Positions 1 to 11,112 are shown, counted from the stretch's first letter. The stretch is DNA of 64,000 bases from Euborellia annulipes (GCA_023213315.1 JAKCPI010021848.1:1-64000), one strand, 5' to 3'. Notes: generated by a model from the letters alone, not told the origin. Translations and numbers: made by a program.

Positions 1-658
1 GACTGACTGACTAAGTGATGACAACGCCCAGCCTAAACTATAATACCTATAAAGTTGAAATTTGGCATGTAGATTACTTTTTATTGCGTAGGCGTCATTT
101 AAGAAGCGAATTTTCGAAATTCCAATTTTAAGACCCCCAAATCGACATTTTTGGGTAAAATTTTGATTTTACTATTTCTTTAATAACTCTTAAACGAGAT
201 GAGATATCAATTTGCTCTCTTCGCTAAAACCTTCCTTAGAGGAATATCTAAATTCGTTGTTTCAGGGTTTTTTGAAATTCGGCCCTAAAGTACCCCAAAA
301 TTGCCATTTTTGTAAAAAATTCGGATTTTTTAGAACTTTTTACTGAAATGAGATATCAATATGCTTTCTATGCTAAAAGCCGCCCTAAATGAACCCCTAA
401 AAACTAATTTCGGGGTTTTTTTGAAATTCGGCCCCCTAATTGTCCCAAATCTCTATTTTTGTGAAAAATTCGGATTTTTCAACTTTTAACTGAAATGAGA
501 TATCAATATGCTTTCTACGCTAAAGCTCCCCCCCTATCTCCCCCCCCCCATCACATAAAATTAATTTTGTGGTTGTTTTTTGAAATTCGGTCGCTAAGTA
601 CCACAATTCATCATTTTGTAAAAAATGCATTTTTTCCCAAAACTTCTTCTCTTCTCCA
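1..658 (+). mobile_element. Helitron-like repeat, left copy, cut by the window edge
   Basis: The window opens inside a GACT tract, followed by a block (about 12-118) that recurs almost exactly at 732-840. Downstream lies an internal tandem repeat: GAGATATCAAT recurs near 201, 350 and 497, a period of about 148 bp, each time followed by a variant of a 'TGCTTTCTACGCTAAA' block and a 'TTTTTTGAAATTCGG' block. From family knowledge, the GACT tract followed by an 'AAAGTTGAAATTTGGCATG' type block resembles the 5' region of Helitrons widespread in arthropods; that assignment is inference. No Rep/helicase coding sequence is present, so the copy is non-autonomous. Confidence 0.5.
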
Positions 659-2310
659 TCTCTTCTCTATATATATAAAGAGACTTGTGACTAACTGACT
701 GACTGACTGACTGACTGACTGACTGACTGACTAAGTGATGACAACGCCCAGCCTAAACTATAATACCTATAAAGTTGAAATTTGGCATGTAGATTACTTT
801 TATTGCGTAGGCGTCATTTAAGAAGCGAATTTTCGAAATTCATGGCCCCACCCCTATCCTCCCACCCGCCAAAACAAATTAAAACCCCTAATTTTTTAAA
901 TATTATTAGAATTTATATAATTTTAATACACATAATCTATTTGTGAGATTTAATAATTTTTTTTGAAGAAATTTAAATTTTATAAAATTTTAGAATAATA
1001 CTATTATATTTCCTTTAACATCTTTTAAACCATAGGCTCTCAACATAGGCGATAACGCCCCTCCCTCATGAGGGCGTTTCAGACTTTCAGGGGGCCGTAC
1101 ATGACCCAAGAGAAAATTATGTGGCGAGATGGTGCAGAAATCGCGTGGGCAGATAAAAAAAAAAAATACTTGCTAATCACGTACTAAAGTAAATTAAAAA
1201 TTAATATCGTGTAATTTTTGTTATTACAGGTATTGCATTCATTTTTATCACGTGGATTTATATAGTATTGTAGAAATGTTGATAACTTAAAAGATAAATT
1301 GGCTTCAAGTTACTGAACGCGGCGACTTTTCGTTGTATTTTACTCAAATAGAACCTGATATTATCAAACTCCTTAAAATCGAAAAAATTCCTTTAATTTT
1401 CTTATTAGTTATGGCATAAATTTATCTCTTTTGAAGATTTAGGAGACTCATGTCTAATCGGATCAACTGCGGGTTACGAATCTTGAGTTGCCCACCCAAT
1501 TCAGATCCCACTTGCCGTGAAAATTTTCAAACATTGCCAATCTCTCCTCTCTCTTTCTGTATTTGAAGTAAATCTTCGTTTACAGATGTGAAAATAAAAA
1601 ATTAAAAAAATTTAAAAAAAGGGACAGTCAGCAAAATAAGTTTGAGAAACTATGTTTTAAACGATAATAGATATCAATTTAAATAATACATCAACATGAT
1701 TTTTTCGATTTAAGTTTCTTGAATAAATATCTTTTAAGGGATGTAAAGTTATTTAGTGACCTCGGGCCTTAGTATTTAAATTAAATAAAAAAGAAAAAAT
1801 ATCCTGAAACAAAAAATCTGGTGTAACCGGTTTTAGTTTTAACCTGTGGTTTAACCGAACCACCCTCCCTTCCTCATTTTTACGAAATTTAGGATTTTTC
1901 AATTTACCTAAATCTCAACTTTTTTTTTTATTAATTCCAAAAAAGTTATAATTTGTCTGATACATTACATTTATTGCCTTGGCCTTATTTACGAAGCTTC
2001 AAATTCTAATTTTAAAAACACTGAATTCTTATTTTGGAGTTTTTTTTTTTTAAATTTTATAATGACTTTTAAACGGATAGAGATATCAATTTGTTTTTTG
2101 CGCTAAAGAAGAAACGAGGCATCGATGTTGAGGGTTGGCCACGAATTAAGAAGGTTTACGCTGCGGGAATTTCAGGGTTTCAACGATGGCAGTGCAAGAA
2201 ACTTGCCCGCCGAAGGCGAAGCAAAGCTCGCCGGTAGGCGAGCTTAGGGGTCCAGGGGGCGAAGCCCCCTGGCTAGCGCAAGGTTCGCCGAAGGCGAACC
2301 TTGCGGCTAG
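659..2310 (+). mobile_element. Non-autonomous Helitron candidate
   Basis: A plausible 5' end (TC followed by TCTATATATATAAAG) leads into a GACT tract at 690-732 and the block shared with 12-118. Near 2070-2100 the interior GAGATATCAAT-type block returns. The 3' side carries a series of GC-rich hairpins and ends at 2307-2310 with CTAG followed by T, the expected Helitron terminus. The base before the 5' TC is A at 658 but the exact start is uncertain within about 6 bp. No open frame for a Rep/helicase is seen. It could instead be two decayed copies joined by unrelated DNA, because 900-2060 has no recognisable repeat. Confidence 0.5.
2224..2310 (+). repeat. Serial terminal hairpins of a Helitron 3' end
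   Basis: Three perfect GC-rich hairpins follow one another. AAGCTCGCC (2224-2232) pairs with 2237-2245 over a 4-nt loop. CCAGGGGGC..GCCCCCTGG (2252-2272) is followed directly by CTAG (2273-2276). CAAGGTTCGCC (2279-2289) pairs with 2293-2303 over a GAA loop, then CGG and CTAG (2307-2310). Hairpin followed by CTRR is the Helitron 3' signature. Two hairpin-CTAG units in tandem look like a duplicated terminus. Confidence 0.7.
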
Positions 2311-2960
2311 TTATATTATATATGACACAGGGACACCTTAAGAAACCTTTACATCAGCACTGAAGATGGCAACCGTTATGGTTAATGAAACGACTGCCTT
2401 GATTAAAGTGACTAAAATCTGATTTCCTTCCTCCCGACTTCAATCTCAATGTACCTACTGTAATTTACATATTTACTGGGTAAATATCCCATCGGAGGGG
2501 GTACTTTCTAGGAATAGTTGCCAAATTTTCTATTTCTCAACAAATACACTTTGTGACTATTGAAAACTAAACGATTTAATTAATTAATAGAAAGATATTT
2601 AACATATCATTGTTGATAATTTATTAAAAGCTATTTAACTTTCTTCATTTTAGCAGCCCAAGGGGGTGGGGGTGGGAGGGATAAACAATAGGAATTAATT
2701 AAGTAGTTATTATAAGTAATAATAATAATAATGAAAGTGACAACTCATCGTTAAAATCATTTGTCATTCATATTATTATTTAATCAACTGTTAATTTCCG
2801 TTATTCTTTCTTCTTCTTCTTCTTCATAAGATAACAACAACAACAATAATTGAAATTATTTTTTAAAAGTTTAAATCTTCAATTTTGATTATAATCGCCG
2901 ATTGAATTAAGATTTTGCCAATTATAAATGCATTATTATTTGAAATTCCTATCGGGATCC
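2311..2960. other. AT-rich stretch, no gene seen
   Basis: This holds short AAT, TTC and AAC microsatellites (about 2716-2735, 2808-2826, 2834-2850) and a G-rich patch near 2658-2680. No open frame or known repeat is recognised. Confidence 0.6.
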
Positions 2961-3109
2961 CCGTTTATTTGCCCGAGGTGCTTACGTGTACGGAGACACA
3001 CACCTCAAACCCAACCGGCCTCTGGCCGTAGCCATCTACCGGCACCCCGTGAAGTTACATCATTTCCTATCTCTAGCTCCTCCTCCTGCTCTCGTCTCTA
3101 GCTAGTGAA

Positions 3110-4376
3110 CTAATCCTTATTTCTGGTTCCAACCGGCTCCTTATATCCAACCTCTTCTATGCTATGGAGGATGTCCTCTAGTTTGAGGAGGGACTCCCTC
3201 AGCTAGGGACACGAAAAAAGTATCGATACTTACTAGTATCGATACTTTTGTTTCGATACTAGTACTTTTTTTACTCGATACTTTTCTTTCGATACTTTAC
3301 TCATATGAGTACTTGATTGCCGGTATCGAATGAAAAGTACTCATTCAAATATCATTTTTTTTTTTTTTTTTTTAAGTTTTTTCGTCATCTTAGGCCATAT
3401 AGACAGACTTTAAACGTTATACAAATATTTTAATTGCGATTCTGCCAAAGAATATCGCATATTCTTTTTTCTCTTGATATAAATAGCAAGTTGATATATA
3501 ACAGATGGTCGATATTTGTGGGATAGACTTTATTCCATCATATTCCTAATAATTATTTATTAATAATGGAAAATTTGATACTTTTTAATAAAAATTCTTT
3601 CATTTAATAACATTAAATTTCTGATTTAATTTTTTTTGTATTATTGCAAATTGTATTTGCTAAATTTAAAAGTGCTCAAATATTACATAGAAAGGCCAAT
3701 ATATAAACTAATAAAAATACTGGTCGACAAGGTTTTCTTCACAAGAAATCTGATTAGTGAATTTAGTACATTTTTTTATAGTGAATTCAGATATGTAGTT
3801 AGAATTTTTCCATCAGCCGCTTAGAGCTCTTTTTCTATTAAAATAAATTATTTTTCTATATATCTCTAAAACTGTGGCTGATGGGGAAAAACTGAAATGA
3901 TATTTGAATTTATGAAAAATATTTCTAGAATCTCATATCTATATCTTTATTCTTGTGAAAGAAAAAAAGTTCATTTTTGTCGCCCAGTGAAAATGGACAG
4001 ACTTTTATTTTGGCGAAATCCGTATTTTAGTTGAGAAAGCCCCGTCCTCCTGTTGCTCATTACTTTGAGGAAAATGGCGCACCAGTATACCCCATTGATC
4101 TTCCGTTGGGCCCTTTGAACGACGTCAGGAGCCTAAGATGCCAAAAAAAGTTAAAAAAAGAGGAAAAATACTCATACTTTAAAAAATACTCGATACTTGG
4201 TGGTATCGATACTTTTCATCCGATACTTTCCTTTCGATACGATACCAAGTACAAGTATCGATACTTTTCTTTCGATACCGTATCCCTGCCCTCAGCACCG
4301 GCGTGTAGCCTGCTCCTTTCGAAGAATGCATCACTGAGAGGGAACCTTCTTTACGTCCCTTCCACAGGACGGGATG
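3110..4376 (-). pseudogene. Possible 3' end of a broken coding frame, split by a hAT element
   Basis: On the minus strand an open frame runs from about 4376 to 4297 and continues, once the hAT insertion and its target duplication are ignored, from 3203 to a stop at 3110-3112: about 57 codons. Its end reads like ordinary protein (LRESLLKLEDILHSIEEV, then EPVGTRNKD and stop). The flanking DNA (2960-3200, 4297-4440) is clearly richer in GC than its surroundings. A TGA at 4377-4379 closes the frame upstream, and I recognise no family. It may be the tail of a LINE or gene relic, or chance. Confidence 0.25.
3204..4288. mobile_element. hAT-type DNA transposon, non-autonomous, with 8-bp TSD
   Basis: The 1085-bp element is bounded by a perfect 8-bp direct repeat CCCTCAGC (3196-3203 and 4289-4296). 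Its ends are inverted: TAGGGACACG on the left, CAGGGATACGG reading inward from the right, followed by many short GTATCGATAC / CGATACTTT subterminal repeats on both sides. An 8-bp target duplication and CAGGG-type termini are typical of the hAT superfamily. Inside, an open frame at 4031-4426 starts RKPRPPVAHYFEENG, faintly like a BED-finger start, but it is too short and runs past the terminus, so no transposase can be claimed. A related terminal fragment lies near 51000. Confidence 0.85.
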
Positions 4377-4496
4377 TCACAGCAACTCCCTCTCCTCGTA
4401 GAGTTGCCTGGGGGCTATTGTGGTGAGATCCTATATTCCAATCCAGGGCTTGCTTGAGGATTTGTTTACATTAAATAAATATTTTTATTTAATGAA

Positions 4497-4576
4497 GAGT
4501 CCCGCATGCCCGGGGTTTGAACAGGGATCTTCTTTGTAGAAGCTGACACCCTAGCTCGCTACACCAGCGAGCCCCT
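4497..4576 (-). mobile_element. tRNA-related SINE head
   Basis: Read on the minus strand, the segment starts GGGGCTCGCTGGTGTAGCGAG (box-A-like TGGTGTAGCG) and about 35 nt later has TGTTCAAACCCC (box-B-like GGTTCRANNCC). The anticodon region does not form a normal 7-nt loop and acceptor pairing is missing, so it is a tRNA-derived SINE promoter rather than a tRNA gene. The body downstream is AT-rich and unrecognised. Confidence 0.45.
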
Positions 4577-4699
4577 ATTATAAATGCAAAAAAAATATTA
4601 ATATTTATAACAATTTTTATTATTTTTCATTTGTGAGATTTAATTATTAAAATTAATTTTATTAAATATATTTAATTTAATAAATGTTTATTTAAATTT

Positions 4700-4979
4700 T
4701 TTTTTTTTTTTTTTAAATAAAAAAACATTCACACTTTTTTCTCATTCACACTCACATTCACACACACATTCACACAGTCTTTTCGGCAACTGAGGCCATT
4801 TAAGACTTTTTACGATAATCAGTATGTTTAATATATCAATTGGGGGGTCCAGGCATTTTTATTTAAGTCATTTGGTATCCAAATGCCTTAAATAAAATTA
4901 TCGGACTGCCTGGGGTCCGAACCCGAGACGTTCGGTATAGAAGGTAGGCACGCTACCAACTACTCCAAGCCCCTTGGGC
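4700..4979 (-). mobile_element. SINE (family S1) with target-site duplication
   Basis: This is a 280-bp copy on the minus strand. The head has TTGGAGTAGTTGGTAGCGTGC (box A) and GGGTTCGGACCCC (box B). The body carries a stem around ATTTGGATACCAAAT, a conserved patch GGCCTCAGTTGCCGAAAAGAC and a GTGTGAATG-rich tail ending in poly-A (poly-T on plus). An 11-bp repeat TATTTAAATTT flanks it (4689-4699, 4980-4990). The copy at 14871-15137 has the same head, body and tail in the same order. Tail and target duplication are the marks of LINE-driven retroposition. Confidence 0.88.
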
Positions 4980-5169
4980 TATTTAAATTTATTATTTAAT
5001 AAAAAATTTTTTAATTGCATTTTAAATTTTCTTTTTTCTTATATGTTAATTAGACCTGCTCCAAGTGCAATTATTTATTAATATTTTTAAATATATCGTT
5101 GTAATATATTTAGATACAAGTGTGGCATATCATTTTACTCGGGGGAACGTCTAGTTTCACAATATATAG

Positions 5170-6368
5170 TAGACATGGGTCGATACGCGATTTTGCTGTA
5201 CCAGGTACTCGCTGTTACAGGTACTTGTTCGTACCCGATATTTTTACCAGATATTTTTGTACCCGATACAAATTCACTCAGCAACGCTAACTTCACATAA
5301 ATACAAGTAACAGATTCGATACGTAGTAGTAGTAGTAATTTTCTTGGTCTCCAACCGTTGGTAATTTAGCCACAAATCTGATTTGATACTTCGATCATAA
5401 GAACTTGTTTAACTTGAAAAAAGAATAAACATGAAACTATTAAAATATAATTAAGTAATATACAAGGTGTACTTTTATTTTAAAAATTGTATTTATAATT
5501 TAAAAAAAATAATTTTTCAAAGTCAAATAAATAAAGAGTACCCCAAATGAAATGTCATTTTACTAGAGACTAAATTAACATTTTTCAAAGTTTTTTTCCC
5601 TGTATTTATAAATAATCTTGACTTGAAAAATCAAAAACTCATAATTATTCATTACTAAAGAGTTTTCCAAACTGACAACTGACATTTTAATGTCTCTAAA
5701 TTTAAAATGTCATGTTATATACTGCACTAGAAAAATAATTAACAAATTTCTTTACTAGCGAAAGAAATTTAATTTATTGAAGTTCATTATGTTTTTAAAT
5801 TCACAGTTACTTGTATTTTTACTTTTTTAATTAATGTTTTTAAATAAAAAAGTTTCAAAGTAAAAAAAAACATAACTTATTTATTAAAAAAAATTTTTTT
5901 TTTTTTTTCATTTCTCCTCTCTTTCTTAAATTAAAGAAAAGAGAAATAATATATTAGTAATAATTAGATTTGTATTTAATTATTATAGGGCCTAGTGAGA
6001 AAAGTAGAGTGGAAAAATGTAAAAATGATTCGGAATGACGTTCGAAAAGCGCGCCAGAGCTAGCGAAATTGCCCTGTCAGGAGAGAAGAGACTGGGCGGG
6101 GCGTCGCGAGTTGAGGGTCGCAAGAGAGAAGGAATGAGAGAACAGGCGAAATGAAAACTGTATCGGGTAAAGAGACGACGCTCTAAAGTGAAAAGAAAGT
6201 ATTTGATCAATGCGCAAGCGCGAGAAACCCAGTACGAGTCTAGTGGAGTGTGCCTGAGTAGCTGTTACTCAAATACCTGATATTTTTTGCTCGCACCCAT
6301 TATGACTATCTGTTACTTTTTCATACCTGATACAAAATATCAGATTGATACAGTATCACCCATGTCTA
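5170..6368. mobile_element. Second hAT-like element with 8-bp TSD
   Basis: The 1199-bp element is flanked by a perfect 8-bp repeat ATATATAG (5162-5169 and 6369-6376). Its termini are inverted: TAGACATGGGTCGATAC on the left and TAGACATGGGTGATAC read inward from the right. Subterminal repeats of the ACCCGATA / GTACCTG kind occur near both ends. The middle (about 6030-6240) is unusually GC-rich for the window and carries a 72-codon minus-strand open frame (5992-6210) with no recognisable family. With no transposase it is non-autonomous, and the GC-rich centre may be captured host DNA. Confidence 0.85.
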
Positions 6369-6376
6369 ATATATAG

Positions 6377-7556
6377 GGCCTATATATATAAATCTACAAG
6401 TCACAATAAAAAATTTTAATACCGATGTAAATTTATTCTCAACCAGCATTTATATATTGAATAGAAAAAGGTTTGGAAATTGGTTGATTTGACAGTCACC
6501 TTTTTGTTGTTCTCAGATGACGTCATTGCGAAAGAAAATTAAAATTTGGTGGGTTTTTGTATCCTTTTTTTAATAGCTCAAATAGAGTGGATGGGATCCA
6601 AAACATAAATTGAGTTTGTTTGTAAAGAAGTTTCACTTCAAAAAAAATATATAAGATATTTCTTTATCAAATTTTGTTAATCAAAATTCTCATGTTTTTA
6701 CAATTATGAAGATAAATAACATTACCAAAAAAAGATGATGTTATAATAAATCGAGATAATTTAAATAAAAATAAAAATCACGAATAAGTGATAAAAAAAA
6801 AAAATTATTTTGGCCTTTAACTTAAAATGTGGGAACATTCCAAAAGGAGAAAGAAGATTTTATATATATATATATATAATAATAATCGATTAAATAATAA
6901 AAGAGAGAAGGGTGGGACCAGACGTTAAAAAAAAGATCTAATTAACCTATTGATCTATAAATGTGCAATCAAATTTTTGTTAATCTGGTAAAAGAAAGTT
7001 CAATTTAAAATAAAAATTCATTAATTAGAAAAACGGAAGATGTGAACGCCACGAAGGCTCAAATAATAATGATTTTTTAAATCCCAATTAAATTTAATTA
7101 ATTGTTGAAATATTTATAATTGATAATTAATATCTTTAGTTAAAATAATAAAACAGGAATTTATAGTTTTTGTTTTTTGAAAGTGATTGTATAAAATGGA
7201 GACCTTACTATTGTATTGATTGTTTGGACTTAGCCACCGAGGACCGGTGCCTCTAAGCGGGTCGTTAATTAATTAATTAATTTTTGTATTATTCAAAAAC
7301 AGGATGAAAGAATTCGAAGATATTTCACCAGGTAAAAATGAATTCAATTATGGGAAGATTTCTTCAGACATGGTCAAGTAGTTGCCTCTAAGTCGAATGT
7401 CAAATGCGGATTTTTTTTTGGTGGCACGCTTTTCAGATATTTCTTTTAAAAGTGGGCCAATGCTCTAAAAAAAAAGTTGCCAATCCCTAAATTCATTTTC
7501 TTAAAAATAAAACTTAATCAAAAACCCATTCATGCAAAATTCTTTACACATTGCAA
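6377..7556. other. AT-rich spacer
   Basis: This contains a short (TA)n tract near 6863-6880 and ordinary AT-rich sequence. Nothing else is recognised. Confidence 0.6.
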
Positions 7557-7681
7557 AAAACCCCATAAAAATCCGTCAAGTAGTTTTTGAATTATGCAAA
7601 AAAAAAGAAGAGAAATTAAAATTAATTAGAGCTCACAAATATTATTCTATAATTAAATATATAATTATTTAAATTTTAATT
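7557..7681 (-). repeat. Family A repeat copy
   Basis: Family A is the commonest repeat here, with about 24 whole or partial copies in both orientations. Read forward it runs TTATAGAATAATAATTG, TGAGATTTAA, an AT-rich 30-40 bp, TTCTCTTTTTCTTTATAAC, TCCGAAACTACTTGACGG, ATTTTTATGGGG and a T-run, then AGAGAATTTTACAAGG. The 'AAACTACTTGACGGATTTTTATGGG' type block resembles a segment common in arthropod Helitrons, but no copy shows clear ends, so the class is uncertain. This copy is reversed and carries most of the core. Confidence 0.8.
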
Positions 7682-7974
7682 TTCACATTTTTATTATTAA
7701 TTAATTTTTTATTTAAGAAACTTTCAAGAACTTTGAAATTTAATTTGCAAAAATTTGTAGTGATAAAGTGCCTAAAATTCATGTTTAATCCTCGACCTTC
7801 CTTTATTAATTAATGGCTGAAATATTTATTATTAAATTTAATATTCCAATTAAATTTCACTTAGAGTTAATTAAAATATTTTTATTTATTATATATAAAA
7901 GACAAATTTCATTGAATTCTATTTATTAAACAAATTTAAAATTAAAAATTTAATATATTAATATTTATATCATC

Positions 7975-8106
7975 AAATAGAGAATAATAATTGTGAGATT
8001 TAATCATTTTAAATTTTAATTCTCTTTTTCTTTATAACTCCGAAACTACTTGACAGATTTTGATGGGCTTTTCTTTAGAGAGTAGATAATTTTACGAGGG
8101 AGATTT
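7975..8106 (+). repeat. Family A copy
   Basis: A forward copy with the whole core, from AATAATTGTGAGATTTAA to TTTTACGAGG. Confidence 0.8.
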
Positions 8107-8754
8107 TAGGCCGAAACACAAATTAAATTATTCTATATATTGAATATATTTATATAAAATTTAAATTATTAATAATTTAAGAAGAGACCTAACTAACTTT
8201 TGAAAAAAAATCAAGCTGCACTGTTAGTTAATAAATTTAAACTTAATTTTAATTAGAAATAAATGCACCCACCTAAAGAACCTTCATAATATTTTTTTTT
8301 TTTTACGGCCTATTATATTATAAACTTGAATTTTTAGTGAGAGAGAGAGAGAAAGAATTTTATTTTTATTTTTTAAAGCGAGCTTTCACTCATTCAATTG
8401 AGTATTTCCGTGGTGTGCGCGTCTCAATGGCGATGGCGATCCAAGTGGGTGTCAGTGCCAAAAAAAAGAAATTTGACGACACCTTCAAAAATATGAGCCA
8501 GAAAAAAAGCGATCAAGTCCAGGAAACAACAGATTTGACAATTTAATTAAATACAAAGAAAAAGATACACAATTTTAAACGAGGGGTACCTAAGTTTGAA
8601 AGAAAATTTATTTTCATAATTATGAGATTTAATTTTTAACTTTTTAATCGTTAATTTAATATTAAATTTAAAAAAATATATTTTTAATAATTAATTAAAC
8701 TTAATAATAAAACATTGTTATATTTTGACCATTATTAAATAATTAAAATTTAAT
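8107..8754. other. AT-rich spacer
   Basis: A 69-codon open frame at 8337-8546 contains a GAGAGA start and no recognisable domain; I read it as chance. No repeat family is recognised. Confidence 0.5.
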
Positions 8755-8860
8755 ATGATTAATTATAAAATAATAATTCAAGATATAATTAATCTATTAC
8801 AATTTTTAATTCTTTCTTAAAAACGTCAAAACTACTGGACGGATTTTGATGGGGTTTTGA
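8755..8860 (+). repeat. Family A copy, diverged
   Basis: The ACTACTGGACGGATTTTGATGG block is intact while the upstream AATAATT part is degraded. Confidence 0.65.
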
Positions 8861-9193
8861 GCAATATATTGAGCAGGACCGAAACCAGAGGATATAGCTG
8901 TAAATTAAATTTTAATTAAAATATAACAATACTTTACTTAAATTAAAACGATTAAAAAGTTAAAAATTAAATCTCCATAATTATTATTTGCATGGACATT
9001 TTTTTTTTTTTCAAGCTTAGATACCCCTCTTTACGCCATTGCTCCTCTTGTATACGCCCTAATCTGTTTAAAACAGTCTAAACCTCCCCCTCCCACCATA
9101 AATCCCAAAAAATTACAAATATAGAGAAATATATAAAGAAAACCATGGTGTTAAATTTTTATTTTATTTAAAATTTATTATTCATTTGTGTAT

Positions 9194-9210
9194 GGGGGGG
9201 GGGGGGGGGG
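9194..9210 (+). repeat. G17 homopolymer
   Basis: Seventeen consecutive G, unusual in this AT-rich setting and a likely site of length variation or assembly error. Confidence 0.9.
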
Positions 9211-9418
9211 TCAGATTCTCCGATAATATTTTCTTGCTACAGCCCTGAAAAGTGTGATTTTTAGGCTAAATTATATTTTTTTTAGGAAAACAGAACTAAA
9301 AATTTAATTATTTTAAATAAATAAATATGAATTTTCTTCATTATTACTTATATATAATTGCTTAATAATATAATCCAAAGAATTCACCGTTGACACTAGT
9401 AAATTTAATTAAATAAAA

Positions 9419-9553
9419 ATAAATAACACAAGGTTAAGTTTCAAAAGGATTTTATTTTAGCTCATTCGCATTTCGAAGTCATAGCTCTAAAGATGACGTA
9501 ATAACGAAAAAGCTAGAATAATTTTTTTTGAAACTTAACCTTGTGGTATTTAT
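9419..9553. mobile_element. 135-bp foldback (MITE-like) element
   Basis: Arms 9419-9446 and 9526-9553 are inverted repeats matching at 27 of 28 positions; the shared part includes ACAAGGTTAAGTTTCAAAA. The 79-bp centre contains CTAAAGATGACGTAATAACG, a possible worn version of the CTGANGA..GAAA units found elsewhere. No clear target duplication is seen. Confidence 0.75.
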
Positions 9554-9635
9554 TTATCTATAATTAGTAGAAAATTTAATAAAAATTAATTTTTCGATAA
9601 TTTTAAGAAGTAATTGAAATCATAAGAGGGAAAAC

Positions 9636-9657
9636 CAACGGTGGGCTTTGTAGCTAG
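9636..9657 (+). mobile_element. Possible worn Helitron 3' terminus
   Basis: CCAACGGTGG forms a small hairpin, followed by GCTTTGTAG and CTAG then T. This matches the terminus layout at 47692-47720, but the stem is short. Confidence 0.35.
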
Positions 9658-10140
9658 TTATAAATAAAGATTTTATAAATTGCCGTTAATAGGGCTTAGA
9701 GTTTAGAGATTGCACAAGGCACAAGGTGTGTGTGTGTGTGTGTTGAGAAGTTACCCTCCAGAAAAAAGAAATCGAATACAGTAATAATGATCTATTAATT
9801 TCTTGCTAAAGATTTATCGCCTTGAGAAATTTGGCACCACCAGCAAGCGAGCACATCATTAGAGGCTATCATTTTATATATAAATAAAGATAATAAAGAT
9901 ATTTTAGTAATTAATAAAATTTTATTTATTAAATGGTTGTGGCCGTCTTTTTAAAAAGAAACCTGTTTTCTCTTTGAATTTCTAATTGAAATTAAAAAGA
10001 AAATTGTGTATAGCCCTATATATTAGTACTAGAGAAGGGAAACTTATACCCTCAATATCGCATGTTCTTTTATATATATACAAAATAGAATATAGAGCAT
10101 CTAAAATACAATTGATTTTTGAACAAAATGGTTAAAGCCA
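9658..10140. other. Spacer with GT microsatellite
   Basis: (TG)n at about 9725-9741. Otherwise AT-rich sequence with nothing recognised. Confidence 0.6.
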
Positions 10141-10817
10141 AATAAAAAAAATTGAAAAAATACATCAGTAAAGTACTAGTACTATTTGGTCGATTGGAAT
10201 GAAATTCCTGCCCATGCTTGGAACATTAATTCTTAGCTAAAGTACAAAATTTGAGTATCGAGAGTTCTTTTCTTATAGAGTTATGTAATTTAATCCCCAT
10301 TTTTTGATATTTCAGTTGAAATTCATTCAAATGATTGTGAAAATGACGTCAAATTCAAGCTAAAGGGAATCGCCTCCTTTTAATGGCAATTTCAAGAAAA
10401 GCAATCAAACGGGCATTTAAAAGCAATAAAATCTCTTTCAGAGAAATTTACATAAACATTATGTTTTGATCTTTTAACTGGAATCGATCTTCTTGAAATT
10501 TAAGATTTTTTCACAATAAATTAAATTAATTTCAAATGAAATATCAAAGAATGTGGGTTAATGGGAATTACTCAAAAACGAAAAAACTCTCGATACTCAA
10601 ATGTTATACTTAAGTCAAGTACCTATGTCGCAAGTATTTCAAGAAATTTCAATCACATCAGCCAAACGGTACTTGTACTTTACTGATATATTTTTTCAGC
10701 TTTTTTCGATTTCTCAAAATTCGCTCTAACGATTTTGAATAAAATTCAAAAATTACTTTTTAGATACTCTTTAAAAAGTAGCCTATATCAATAAAACTTT
10801 ACGTGAAAATAGTTTAA
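10141..10817. mobile_element. Family F long inverted-repeat element, copy 1
   Basis: The 677-bp element folds on itself. The left half (TACATCAGTAAAGTACTAGT at 10161, ATTTGAGTATCGAGAGTTC near 10250, TTTTTGATATTTCAGTTGAA near 10305) is matched by inverted, diverged counterparts on the right (TTCAAATGAAATATCAAA near 10530, ACTCTCGATACTCAAAT near 10590, GTACTTGTACTTTACTGAT near 10670). A second copy of almost the same sequence lies at 49981-50669, so it is a mobile family. No coding frame; likely a foldback or MITE-like DNA element. Confidence 0.8.
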
Positions 10818-11002
10818 AAGTACACTTTACGTCTCTACATCCCTAGATGTAAAGATCTCGCCTTATTTATTAATTTTGCTTCCTGAAATAATTTAGAAGT
10901 ATTATAATAAATCCTTAATTAAAATAAAAATAGACAATAAAATTACACTCCAATTGTTAAAAATTAAATTACATTTTAATTCTCTCCATTTAATTTATAC
11001 CA

Positions 11003-11045
11003 GTAATTATAAGATAATAATTGTGGGATTTAATTATTCATAATT
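11003..11045 (+). repeat. Family A fragment
   Basis: Only the TTATAAGATAATAATTG and TGGGATTTAATT part is present. Confidence 0.6.
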
Positions 11046-11074
11046 GACTGATTTTAATAACATATTTTTTTTTT

Positions 11075-11112
11075 TCGTCGACATTTCGAGAGCGTCGTCA
11101 TCCTAAGGACGA
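11075..11112 (-). ncRNA. Hammerhead-like unit H1
   Basis: On the minus strand: arm TCGTC, then CTTAGGA (one change from CTGAGGA), a 13-nt variable segment, GAAATGTC, then arm GACGA. The outer arms pair perfectly over 5 bp and differ from the arms of other copies, so pairing is kept while sequence changes. Activity is unproven and a core position (U/G) is altered. Confidence 0.4.

Noticed and set aside
4031..4426. 131-codon frame starting RKPRPPVAHYFEEN
   Set aside because: It runs through the hAT terminus into flanking DNA and through CGATAC repeats. Only the first ~15 residues faintly suggest a BED finger, which is too little to call a transposase.
4497..4576. Functional tRNA gene
   Set aside because: Boxes A and B are present but the anticodon arm lacks a 7-nt loop and the acceptor ends do not pair.
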